Assembly: GCA_944393755.1 (NCBI GenBank)
Contig: CALYBF010000046.1
Coordinates: 1 to 10,338, forward strand
Direction: 5' to 3'
Length of the DNA stretch: 10,338 nucleotides
Origin: an uncultured Clostridia bacterium
Lineage (GTDB): Bacteria > Bacillota > Clostridia > TANB77 > CAG-508
Position 1 is the stretch's first letter. Each line of letters opens with the position of its first letter. The notes under the pieces were generated by a model. It did not search any database and was not told the origin of the DNA. It saw only the letters and a program-made list of their open reading frames with translations. Shown here one piece after another: positions 1-7,790 of the stretch. Made by a program: the position numbers and the translations under genes.

Positions 1-68
1 TGTTATAGTAAATATTTCCATTTCTATATATTTACATAGACAGTATAACATAAAATATATACTTTTTG

Positions 69-111
69 CAACCTCGATCCATCGTCTAAAGCCAATGGGA
101 TTGTGGTTGCC
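69..111. other. Imperfect hairpin in the leading intergenic region
   Basis: GCAACC (69-74) pairs with GGTTGC (106-111). The stem continues after a one-base mismatch with CGATCC against the GGATTG side, leaving a loop of roughly 15 bases. It is clearly richer in G+C than its surroundings. The same stretch can be read as a short open frame on either strand (stop at 130-132 on plus), so it could be a decayed gene end or repeat remnant. I recognise no RNA family. The rest of 1-225 is AT-rich spacer. Confidence 0.3.
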
Positions 112-175
112 TATATTTCAAAAGAATTGTAAAAACTTTAAATATACCAGATGATGAAATAATAAAATTTATAAG

Positions 176-213
176 AAAATAATAAAAGAAGTTTTATATT
201 ATTTTAAAACTCC
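176..213 (-). terminator. Rho-independent terminator of the P-type ATPase gene
   Basis: Read on the minus strand, GGAGTTTT (213-206) and AAAACTTC (195-188) form an 8-bp stem with a 10-base AT loop and one G-U pair. It is followed by a T-rich tail, TTTTATTATTTT (187-176). It starts about 12 bases after the TAG stop of the ATPase gene, which is the expected place. Confidence 0.65.
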
Positions 214-225
214 TTTTATTTTTTA

Positions 226-2835
226 CTAAATATTTTCTTTTTCTCTGTAAATTACTTTACCAAATTTCACTTCATTTATCTTTTTTTGTAATTCCATAAT
301 AGGAATTGGAAGTATTGAAATAATTCCAACAATTAACCATTGTGTAATATTTAAAGAAACTAAGTCAAATACATTTGCAAAAGTTGGTACTAATACTACA
401 ATAGTCTGTATAAATACACCTAAAATAAAACTTCCTATTAAAAACTTATTTTCAAAAATTCCAACTTTAAAAATAGATTCATCACTTTTTATATTAAAAC
501 TATGAATAAGTTCTAATACTCCCAAAGCAACAAACGCCATTGTTCTTCCAACTTCTAACCCATAATATTTATTTCCTATGCTGAAAGCTACTAATGTAAG
601 CATGCCAAGCATTATTCCTTCTACAATGATTTTGTTCCATAACCCATCTGCAAAAATTCCTTTTTTGCTGTCTACTGGTTTTCTAGTCATAATATCTTTT
701 TCTGGTGGTTCTAAACCAATTGCAATTGCTGGGAAAGAGTCTGTAACTAGATTTATCCATAATAATTGTATTGCAAGAAGAGGTGATTTTAAACCTAAAA
801 CCAGTCCCATAAATATAGTTACAATTTCTCCTATATTTGTTGCAATTAAAAAATGAATTGCTTTTTTAATATTGTCATAAATATTTCTACCTTGTTTTAC
901 AGCTTTTACAATTGTAACAAAATTATCATCTGTAAGAATCATATCAGAAGCATTTTTAGCAACATCTGTACCATTTTTCCCCATTGCTATACCAATATCT
1001 GCTCTTTTTAATGCAGGACTATCATTTACACCATCACCAGTCATAGCAACAACTGCTCCTGTCTTTTGCCAAGCTTTAACAATTTTCACCTTATGTTCAG
1101 GCGTTACTCTTGCAAAAACAGAATAATCTTTTATTTCTTTTTCTAATTTCTCTTTAGGTATTTTATCTAGCTCTTGTCCTGTTATAGCTTTATCATATTT
1201 TCCTAAAATATTTAATTCTTTAGCTATTGCTTTTGCAGTTGTAATATGGTCTCCTGTTATCATTACAGCTTTAATACCAGCTTTTTTACAAATGTTAACG
1301 GCTTCTTTTACCCCTTCTCTTGGTGGGTCTATCATACCAATTAAACCTACAAAATTTAGTCCATTTTCTATAAAGCAAGATTCTATTTTCGCTGGTAATA
1401 CGTTTACATCTTTATATGCAATTGCAATTACTCTTAAAGCTCTACTTGCCATCTTATCATTTTCTAATAATATTTTATTCTTCTTTTCATTTGATAAATT
1501 ACATCTATCTAGAAGCACATCAGGAGCTCCTTTTGTTATTATTCTATATTTATTTTCTATTTTATGAATAGTAGTCATCATCTTTCTATTTGAATCAAAA
1601 GGAATTTCGTTTACTCTTGGCATAATTTTATATAAATCATTTTTATTCTTGTTTTGTTTTAAAGCCCCTTCTACTATTGCTGTTTCGGTAGGCTCTCCTT
1701 TTACAATTAGCTTATTTTTATCATAAATAATATCACAATCTGTACACATACTACCAAGTTCTAATAAAAAGTCTCTAGTATTATTATTTGTCTTAGTTTC
1801 TACAACTGTCATTTGATTTTTAGTTAAAGTTCCTGTTTTATCAGAACAAATAACTTTACTGCTGCCTAGTGTTTCAACAGCAGGAAGTTTTCTTATTATA
1901 CTGTTGTTTTTTGCCATTTTAGTAACACCAATTGATAACACAATTGTAACAATTGCAGGTAAACCTTCTGGAATAGCTGCAACTGCTAGTCCTACAGATG
2001 TCATAAACATTTCAATAGGGTCTATCTTTTTAATCATCCCTATTATAAATATTAACACACAAATTGCTAAACAAACTAAACCTAATATTTTACCAACTTG
2101 TGCTAACTTTTTCTGTATTGGTGTTTCAGGTTCTTTATCTTCTATTATCATATTTGCAATTTTTCCTACTTTAGTATTCATACCTATTTCAGTAACAACT
2201 GCTTTCCCACTACCATTTACTACTATACTTGTCATAAAAGCCAAATTTTTCATATCTCCTAATGCTACATCCTTTTTAGCAATCATATCTGCATCTTTAA
2301 GTACTCCTTCTGTTTCTCCAGTTAGGCTAGACTCTTCTATTTTTAAATTATGACTTTCTAATAATCTACAATCAGCTGGCACATAATTTCCAGCTTCTAA
2401 AACAATTATATCTCCTGGCACTAATTCTTCTGCATTTATTTCTTTACTTTCACCATTATTTCTAATAACTTTCGCCTTAGGTGGCGTCATTTGTTTCAAA
2501 GCCTCTATTGACTTTTCAGCTTTTGCCTCTTGCACAACTCCCATAATTGCATTTAATATTACAATTGCAATTATAATTACGGAATCAATATAATCATTTT
2601 CTCCTTGCAAATATGAAACACCTGCAGATACAACAGAAGCTAATATTAAAATAATAATCATAAAATCATTAAATTGTTTAAAAAACTTAATCATCAACGT
2701 TTCTTTTTTCTTTTCTTCTAATTTGTTTTTACCATGCTTACTTCGTCTAAAAACAACCTCTTCTTCACTTAAGCCTGTCCTTAAATTTGTCTTAAGCTTT
2801 TTTAAAACCTCTTCTTTTCTAAAAGTTTCCCACAT
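226..2835 (-). CDS. Calcium-translocating P-type ATPase (SERCA/PMCA-like, P2 type)
   Basis: Integral membrane cation pump of 869 residues that exports Ca2+ using ATP. Visible in order: N-terminal cation-ATPase domain (1-60); M1-M2 (about 55-105); actuator domain with TGE (172-174); M3-M4 with IPEGLP (288-293); phosphorylation motif DKTGTLT with phospho-Asp D332; KGAPD in the nucleotide-binding domain (435-439); TGDH (527-530); hinge TGDGVND (599-605); and a six-helix C-terminal membrane domain. By recalled alignment with SERCA, the Ca2+ ligands of both sites are kept: E290 in M4, N667/E670 in M5, N695/T698/D699 in M6 and E775 in M8. This favours Ca2+ over Mn2+ or Na+/K+. The frame is open 30 codons further up, to 2925, but the ATG at 2835 has an AAGGAGG five bases upstream and the protein then starts as the family does. 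It is divergent from ytaF. There is no frameshift. Confidence 0.93.
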   Translation of the reverse strand: MWETFRKEEVLKKLKTNLRTGLSEEEVVFRRSKHGKNKLEEKKKETLMIKFFKQFNDFMIIILILASVVSAGVSYLQGENDYIDSVIIIAIVILNAIMGVVQEAKAEKSIEALKQMTPPKAKVIRNNGESKEINAEELVPGDIIVLEAGNYVPADCRLLESHNLKIEESSLTGETEGVLKDADMIAKKDVALGDMKNLAFMTSIVVNGSGKAVVTEIGMNTKVGKIANMIIEDKEPETPIQKKLAQVGKILGLVCLAICVLIFIIGMIKKIDPIEMFMTSVGLAVAAIPEGLPAIVTIVLSIGVTKMAKNNSIIRKLPAVETLGSSKVICSDKTGTLTKNQMTVVETKTNNNTRDFLLELGSMCTDCDIIYDKNKLIVKGEPTETAIVEGALKQNKNKNDLYKIMPRVNEIPFDSNRKMMTTIHKIENKYRIITKGAPDVLLDRCNLSNEKKNKILLENDKMASRALRVIAIAYKDVNVLPAKIESCFIENGLNFVGLIGMIDPPREGVKEAVNICKKAGIKAVMITGDHITTAKAIAKELNILGKYDKAITGQELDKIPKEKLEKEIKDYSVFARVTPEHKVKIVKAWQKTGAVVAMTGDGVNDSPALKRADIGIAMGKNGTDVAKNASDMILTDDNFVTIVKAVKQGRNIYDNIKKAIHFLIATNIGEIVTIFMGLVLGLKSPLLAIQLLWINLVTDSFPAIAIGLEPPEKDIMTRKPVDSKKGIFADGLWNKIIVEGIMLGMLTLVAFSIGNKYYGLEVGRTMAFVALGVLELIHSFNIKSDESIFKVGIFENKFLIGSFILGVFIQTIVVLVPTFANVFDLVSLNITQWLIVGIISILPIPIMELQKKINEVKFGKVIYREKENI

Positions 2836-2840
2836 ATTTA

Positions 2841-2847
2841 CCTCCTT
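2841..2847 (-). promoter_or_regulatory. Ribosome binding site that decides the ATPase start
   Basis: The minus strand reads AAGGAGG, five bases before ATG 2835-2833. This near-perfect Shine-Dalgarno sequence rejects the upstream ATG at 2925, which would add 30 basic residues encoded by repeat-like DNA and not expected in the family. Confidence 0.85.
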
Positions 2848-2885
2848 GGGGACGTTTCCTTTGCGACCTTTTGGTCGCATTTGGA
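2848..2885. repeat. GGGGAC-type palindromic repeat in the ATPase leader
   Basis: On the plus strand this begins GGGGACGTTTCC and contains the perfect palindrome GCGACC-TTTT-GGTCGC (2863-2878), with imperfect arms (GTTTCC against GGAAC) outside it. The opening resembles the GGGGACGGGGC element after ytaF, and TGTCGCA near 3751 resembles its core, so the two sites look like members of one dispersed repeat family. On the minus strand the hairpin lies directly upstream of the ATPase ribosome binding site and could influence its access. Confidence 0.5.
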
Positions 2886-2911
2886 ACACATCCTTCTTTT
2901 GTTTATTTAAT

Positions 2912-2941
2912 ATTATGTAGGACATACTATTTTTATTACAA
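2912..2941 (-). promoter_or_regulatory. Possible sigma-A promoter for the ATPase gene
   Basis: On the minus strand TTGTAA (2941-2936) is separated by 18 bases from CATAAT (2917-2912). It would start transcription near 2905, downstream of the alternative ATG at 2925, which fits the chosen start. It is an eye match only, in very AT-rich DNA. Confidence 0.3.
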
Positions 2942-3008
2942 AAGTAACCTCTTCTTTTTCTAACATATTAAGAAATTTGTCATAATATGTAATAGGGGGT
3001 ATTTTATT

Positions 3009-3672
3009 ATGTTTTTATCAACTATAATCTTAGCAATCACAGGAAGTATTGACTCACTTCGGAATTGGAATTACATATGGAATTAAAAATACAAAAATAT
3101 CTAATTTAGGAAAAATAGTTATATTTATTATCTCTTTTTTTACAACCCTAATATCTGTTTATTTAGGTAATATAATGGAATTTATACTTCCAAATTTTAT
3201 AACAAAATATTTAGGAAATTTTATTTTTATATTAATTGGTATTTTTGTTTGTTTTCAAGCTTTAAAAAAAGATAAAACTAATAACAAAATAAATAATAAT
3301 AAAAATTCAAAATGTAATAATGTTACTAAGAAAAAGACATATTCTTTTTTTATAAGATTTCTTGGAATTACAATAAAAATTATAAAAGACCCAGTAAATT
3401 CCGATTTAGATAAATCGAATAAAATAGATAGTAAAGAAGCATTATTTCTTGGCTTGGCACTATCAATTGATTCTATTTGTATTGGAATTGGAAGCAGTAT
3501 CATTGGAATTAATAATTTACTTTTTCCATTTATGATTAGTTTTTTCCAGATATTATTTTTAAGTCTAGGCTCATTATTAGGAAAAAAGATAAATAAAATT
3601 TGCAACTTACCTCAAAATATATGGTCAATTACATCAGGCATTTTATTAATAATATTAGGAATTCTAAAATGA
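3009..3672 (+). CDS. ytaF: YtaF/MntP-family sporulation membrane protein, needs a +1 frameshift
   Basis: Small polytopic membrane protein of the DUF204/MntP superfamily. YtaF members are conserved in spore-formers; the molecular role is unsettled, with related MntP proteins being Mn2+ exporters. The ATG at 3009 follows a GGGGG-type ribosome site at 2995-2999. Zero-frame translation gives only 25 residues, ending at TAA 3084-3086. A +1 shift at CTT-CGG-A (3057-3063) yields a 220-residue protein. The internal duplication supports this reading: SIDSLGIGI (13-21) matches SIDSICIGI (152-160), each with the conserved membrane Asp (D15, D154). The segment DPVNSDLDKSNKIDSKEA (127-144) is typical of YtaF. 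The two halves are joined by a Lys/Asn-rich loop at about 86-110. A TTG start at 3049 would avoid the shift but loses D15 and most of the first helix. It converges on smc. It could be a pseudogene or a sequencing error. Confidence 0.75.
3057..3063 (+). other. Candidate +1 frameshift site CTT-CGG-A in ytaF
   Basis: Codon 17 is CTT and the next zero-frame codon is CGG. Skipping C3060 gives CTT GGA ATT GGA and rejoins the family reading frame. The zero frame stops nine codons after CTT. An SD-like AGGAAG (3041-3046) lies ten bases upstream, further away than the stimulator in prfB and not matched in smc, so its relevance is doubtful. Confidence 0.6.
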
Positions 3673-3679
3673 GAATTTT

Positions 3680-3746
3680 GGGGACGGGGCATTTTTGTCT
3701 CACTTTTACAAATATTTCCAAAATGAGAAAAAAATGCCCCGTCCCT
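3680..3746. repeat. Long palindromic GGGAC element, probable bidirectional terminator
   Basis: The arms GGGACGGGGCATTTTT (3681-3696) and AAAAATGCCCCGTCCC (3730-3745) match perfectly over 16 bp. A nested inner pair, TCTCA (3698-3702) and TGAGA (3724-3728), lies inside. The element starts eight bases after the ytaF stop and lies between convergent genes, so it can terminate ytaF; T and A runs flank the stem on the loop side rather than giving a clean 3' T tract. Its G+C content and its resemblance to the repeat at 2848-2885 suggest a dispersed REP-like or miniature mobile repeat. Confidence 0.6.
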
Positions 3747-3756
3747 AATTTGTCGC

Positions 3757-3801
3757 AAAAAAATTGAGACAGAAAAAGGGTGTCCCTTATTGTCTCAATT
3801 T
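3757..3801 (-). terminator. Rho-independent terminator overlapping the smc stop codon
   Basis: On the minus strand AAATTGAGACA (3801-3791) pairs perfectly over 11 bp with TGTCTCAATTT (3771-3761). An inner AAGGG/CCCTT pair is also present, and the stem ends in seven Ts (3763-3757). The left arm contains the last smc codons (Leu-Arg-Gln) and the TAA is inside the hairpin, so the smc tail appears to be built from the repeat. Confidence 0.75.
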
Positions 3802-6800
3802 CATTGATAATAGTTTTGATATTCCGTTTTCTTCCATTGTTACACCATAAACCGTATCTGCTGCTTCCATTGTTCCTTTTCTGTGTGTTATTACTAAGAA
3901 TTGTGTTTCTTTAGAAAATTTCTTTAGATAATCTGCAAATCTATATACATTTACATCATCTAAAGCTGCTTCTATCTCATCTAACACACAAAATGGTGAT
4001 GGGTTTATTTTTAGTATTGCAAATAACAATGCTATTGCTGTAAATGCTCTTTCTCCTCCTGATAATAACATCATATTTTGTAATTTTTTTCCTGGTGGTT
4101 GTACATTTATATCTATTCCACACTCTAAAATATTATTTTCATCTTCTAATTTTAAAGTTGCATTTCCACCACCAAACAATTCTCTAAACACTTCTTGGAA
4201 GTTTTTATTTATTAATGCAAATTGTTCTTTAAATTGTTCTTTCATATTTTGTGTCATATCTGCAATTACTTTTCTTAATTTAGTCATTGTATCTTCTAAA
4301 TCAAGTCTTTGCTCACTCATAAAGTCGTATCTTTCTTTCATATTTTTATATTCTTCTATTGCATCTATATTTACACTTCCGAAGTTCTTTTAGTTCTTTT
4401 CTTAGAGAATTAACTTTTTTCTGTGTTGCTGAAACATTTTCTGGTTTTTTATAATCTACAACATTATTTGGTGTTAACTCATATTCTTCCCACATTTTGT
4501 TTATGATATCATTTATATCATCTTCAATTTTCGTTTTCTTAACATCTATTTTTACTATTTGAGCTTTTAAATCTTCTATAACTTTAAATTTATCATTTAT
4601 TTCTTGTTCCTTTGTGTTTAACATTTCATTTTTATTTATTCTATCTTGTTTTAATTCTTCTATTTTGCTTCCACTTGTTTTTACTTCTTCTTTTATTTCT
4701 TTAATTTTTTCTTCTATGTCTTTTATTGATTCATTTAAAGTTATATTATCTTGTTTTATTTCTTCTATTTGTCTTTCTTTATTTTCAATACTTCTATTAG
4801 TATTTTCTACTTCTTTTTTTATTCTCTCCTCAATTTCTTCTATTGAGCTTTCACTTTCGTCAAATGATGTTACTGATATTTTTAAGTTTGTAATATCAAA
4901 ATTCAAGTCATCTATATATTTTTGGTCATCTTTATTTAATTCAGAAAATTCTTGTATTATATTTGTTAATTTTTCTGTTTCTTCTGTTAGTTTTTGTATT
5001 TCTTCTTTTATTTTTTCTTTATTTTCTAAAGAATTTTCTTTTTCTTGTTTTAGATGTTCTTTTTCTTCTTTTAATTTATTTACTCTTTGTTCTATTTTTG
5101 AAATATTTTCTTCAATAGAAACTAGCTTTTGTTTTTCTGTTGCATATGTTATATCTATTTCTTGTAATTCTTTTTCTAGACTACTTGCTCCTTCTAAAAT
5201 ATCTTCTATAGATTTTTCAAATTCTTTCTTTTCTTCTTCTTGTTTTGTTATTTTTTCTTCTAAAGCTTTTATTTCTTTTTGAAGTTTTTCTATTTCTTTT
5301 CCTCTTCCTAGAATATTTACTGTTTTTTTAGTAACAGAACCACCAGTAATTGCTCCTGAAGGGTTTATTATATCACCTTCTAGGGTTATTATTCTAAATG
5401 TATAATTGTTTTGTTTTGAAACTTTTATTGCTGTATCCATATTATCTACAATTACTGTTCTTCCAAGTAGATTAATTATTATTTGTTCATATTTTTTACT
5501 GTACTTTATTAAATCTGATGCTATTCCAATTACACCTTTTTCATTTCCTTTTATTTTATCAAGTTTTTTACCTTTTACAGATGTTATTGGTAAAAATGAT
5601 GCTCTTCCTAAATTATTTTTTCTTAAATGTTCTACTAATCTTTTAGCATCTTCTTCTGTTTCTGTTACAATGTTTTGAAGGCTTGCTCCTAAACACATCT
5701 CTATTGCTGTTTGGTATTTTTCTGGAACTTCTATTATATTTGCTAGAACTCCGTTCATACCTTTTCCTAATTCTTTGATGTTTTCACAATCTTTTAAAAG
5801 AGATTTTACACTTTTTATATATCCCTCTTTTTCTTTTTCTGTTTCTATTAAGAACTTTAATCGTGATTCTTTAATTCTTTTTTCACTTTGATATGCAATT
5901 ATATTACTTTCATACAATTTTATTTTTTTGTCTGCTTCCTCTTTTTTAGAATTTATTTCTTCTAAACTTTTTACTATTTTATTACGCTTACTATCTATTT
6001 CATAAAATTCTTTTGAAATATCTTCTTTTTGAAGCCTTGTACTATCTAATTCAGATATATTTGTTGTTATTTCATTTTGAATTTGTCTTTCTCTTTTTTC
6101 ATAGTTTTCAAAATTGATATCCTCTGTATGTATATCTCCTTGTAATTCATATTTTTTATCTGTATTTTGAGATACTTTTGTTTTATATCCTTCTATTTCT
6201 AATTCTTTACTAGATAGTTTTTCTGTTATTTTTCTTAATTCTTCTTCTTTTTCTTCCAACTCTTTTTGGAATTTTTCTTTATTTTCTTTTAAGTTATCTT
6301 TCTTTTCTTTCTTTTGTTCTAATTCTTCATTTAAATCATTTAATTTTTCTTTTGATTCTTCAATTTCTTTTTCATATCTTTTGCTATTTTCATTATTATT
6401 TTCTATTCTTGTTTTTGCAACACTAATATCAGAATTTAACATTTCTATTTCTTTTTGACTCTCAAAACCTATATTTGACATTTCTTCTATTCTTACTGTT
6501 ATTTCGTCTATTTGAGATTTTAGTTCTTCTTTTAGAGATTTTACTCTTTCTAGCCTTCCTTCTTCTTCATTACATTGTGATTTATAGATTTCTTCGTCTT
6601 TTACTATTTCTTCCAAGCTTTGTTTGTATTTTTCTATATTATATATAAATAAACCAATTTCTATATTTTTTAGTTCTTCCCTTAAGTTCAAATACTTTTT
6701 AGCTTTTTCTGAACTTTGTTTTAATGGCTCTATATTTGCTTCTATTTCAGACAAAATGTCATTAATTCTAAGTAAATTTAATTTTGTTCTTTCTAGTTTT

Positions 6801-7336
6801 TTCTCAGATTCTTGTTTTCTGACTCTATATTTTACAATTCCAGCTGCTTCTTCAAAAATATTTCTTCTGTCTTCTGATTTATTACTTAAAATTTCATCTA
6901 TTTTTCCTTGTCCTATTATAGAATATCCATCTTTTCCTATACCTGTATCCATAAATAATTCTAATACATCTTTTAGCCTACAAGGTACTTTATTTATATA
7001 ATATCCCGTTTCTCCGCTTCTATATAACTTTCTTGTAATAGTAACTTCTGTGTATTCAATAGGTAATTTACCATCACTATTATCAAATACCAATGAACCT
7101 TCTGCAAAACCTAATGATTTTCTATTTTGGGTTCCAGAAAAAATAATATCTAAAAATTTGCTTCCTCTTAATGATTTTATACTTTGCTCTCCTAATATCC
7201 ACCTTATGCTGTCTGATATATTACTTTTTCCAGAACCGTTTGGACCTATTACTGCCGTTATTCCTGGCATAAATTCTAATACTGTTTTATCTGCAAAAGA
7301 TTTGAATCCTTGTAATTCTAGTCTTTTTAAATACAT
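3787..7336 (-). CDS. smc: Chromosome segregation protein SMC, needs a +1 frameshift
   Basis: SMC ATPase of the bacterial Smc-ScpAB complex, which organises and separates chromosomes on the nucleoid. Walker A GPNGSGKS is at 31-38 and the Q-loop Gln near 143. A first coiled coil runs about 170-515, the hinge about 525-670 (Gly-rich GAITGG at 661-666), and a second coiled coil to about 980. The zero frame then ends after 996 residues at 4346. Skipping C4381 in CTT-CGG-A gives E-L-G-S-V-N-I-D-A-I-E-E-Y, the usual SMC sequence here, and adds signature LLSGGERA (1090-1097), Walker B VLDE (1117-1120) and D-loop ALDD. Total length is 1182 residues, close to B. subtilis SMC. Without the shift the C-terminal ATPase half is lost. 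The ATG has AGGTGA upstream. No rnc or ftsY is adjacent; an XRE gene lies 54 bases upstream and may be co-transcribed. Confidence 0.9.
4378..4384 (-). other. Candidate +1 frameshift site CTT-CGG-A in smc
   Basis: On the minus strand codon 985 is CTT (4384-4382), followed by zero-frame CGG. Skipping the base at 4381 makes the next codon GGA and leads into the conserved SMC C-terminal head. The zero frame runs only 11 more codons, giving a basic, Cys-containing tail unlike SMC, before TAA. The surrounding 9-mer ACTTCGGAA is identical to that in ytaF. Confidence 0.65.
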
Positions 7337-7390
7337 TTTTTATCACCTAAAAGTAGTTTATACTATTTTTCGACTTTTGTAAAGATTTTC

Positions 7391-7738
7391 TTAAACAAAA
7401 CTTACTCCTGCAACTATCCTTGCTATATTATAAATTAATTTTTGTTTGTCTTTTGAACATTGCTTTAATAAATCGTAAAATTCTTTATCTAAATAATCTT
7501 TACCTTCTACAACTATACCTGTTACTAATTCCTCTAATGGCACATCTAAAGCTATTGATATTTGGCTTAATCTTTTTAAGTTAATTGGTGTTCCACCTCT
7601 TTCTACTCTACTCAAAAATGCCACCGCTACATCTATTGCTTCAGAAAGCTTTTCTTGCGACCAACTTTTCTTCATTCTTGCTTCTTTTATCCTTTGTCCT
7701 ATTAACTTATAATCAATATTAGATTCTACTATTTCCAT
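7391..7738 (-). CDS. XRE-family helix-turn-helix regulator
   Basis: A 115-residue DNA-binding protein. The Cro/C1-type helix-turn-helix covers about 13-70, with SQEKLSEAIDVAVAFLSRVERG (27-48) holding the two key helices. The tail (80-115) is short, probably helical and contains KDYLDKEFYDLL; it may serve dimerisation. No sensory or enzymatic domain is present. The start is supported by AAAGGAGGG about five bases upstream. smc begins 54 bases downstream on the same strand with no clear terminator between, so the two could form one transcript. The promoter carries an inverted repeat suited to autoregulation. The target genes cannot be told from sequence. Small free-standing regulators of this kind are common in Clostridia and in mobile elements. 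Confidence 0.85.
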   Translation of the reverse strand: MEIVESNIDYKLIGQRIKEARMKKSWSQEKLSEAIDVAVAFLSRVERGGTPINLKRLSQISIALDVPLEELVTGIVVEGKDYLDKEFYDLLKQCSKDKQKLIYNIARIVAGVSFV

Positions 7739-7757
7739 CTCTCTCCCTCCTTTGGAA

Positions 7758-7790
7758 AAATTAACATATTACTTTAACTATTGTCAAAGT
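7758..7790 (-). promoter_or_regulatory. Promoter with operator-like palindrome upstream of the XRE gene
   Basis: On the minus strand, TTGACA (7787-7782) is followed after 18 bases by TAATTT (7763-7758). The near-perfect inverted repeat ACTTTAAC-N4-GTCAAAGT (plus strand 7771-7790, one mismatch) covers the -35 box, where a Cro-like repressor would bind. The leader would be very short. The binding partner is inferred to be the XRE protein itself. Confidence 0.45.

Noticed and set aside
1..132. Short plus-strand frame ending at TAA 130-132, or its minus-strand counterpart, as a gene
   Set aside because: Each is under about 45 codons, has no start with a ribosome site and no recognisable family; the hairpin explains the unusual composition.
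2836..2925. ATPase start at ATG 2925 with 30 extra residues
   Set aside because: AAGGAGG lies five bases before ATG 2835, the extra residues are encoded by repeat-like DNA, and a plausible promoter would start transcription downstream of 2925.
3041..3046. AGGAAG as a Shine-Dalgarno stimulator of the ytaF shift, as in prfB
   Set aside because: It is ten bases from CTT, whereas in prfB the spacing is about three, and smc has no equivalent, so it cannot be a shared element.
3049..3672. ytaF starting at TTG 3049 without any frameshift
   Set aside because: It would lose the first helix and the conserved Asp of repeat one, while the ATG at 3009 has a good ribosome site. It remains possible as a fallback.
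3787..4341. The SMC C-terminal part as a separate gene starting at ATG 4341
   Set aside because: No ribosome site precedes it and the conserved SMC sequence continues upstream through 4380, before this ATG, so it is the same protein read in the shifted frame.
4614..5282. Long plus-strand frame opposite smc, rich in Ser, Phe and Ile
   Set aside because: It is an antisense shadow of the Lys/Glu-rich coiled coil; it has no ribosome site and no recognisable domain. Other plus-strand frames over the ATPase, smc and methyltransferase genes were dropped for the same reason.
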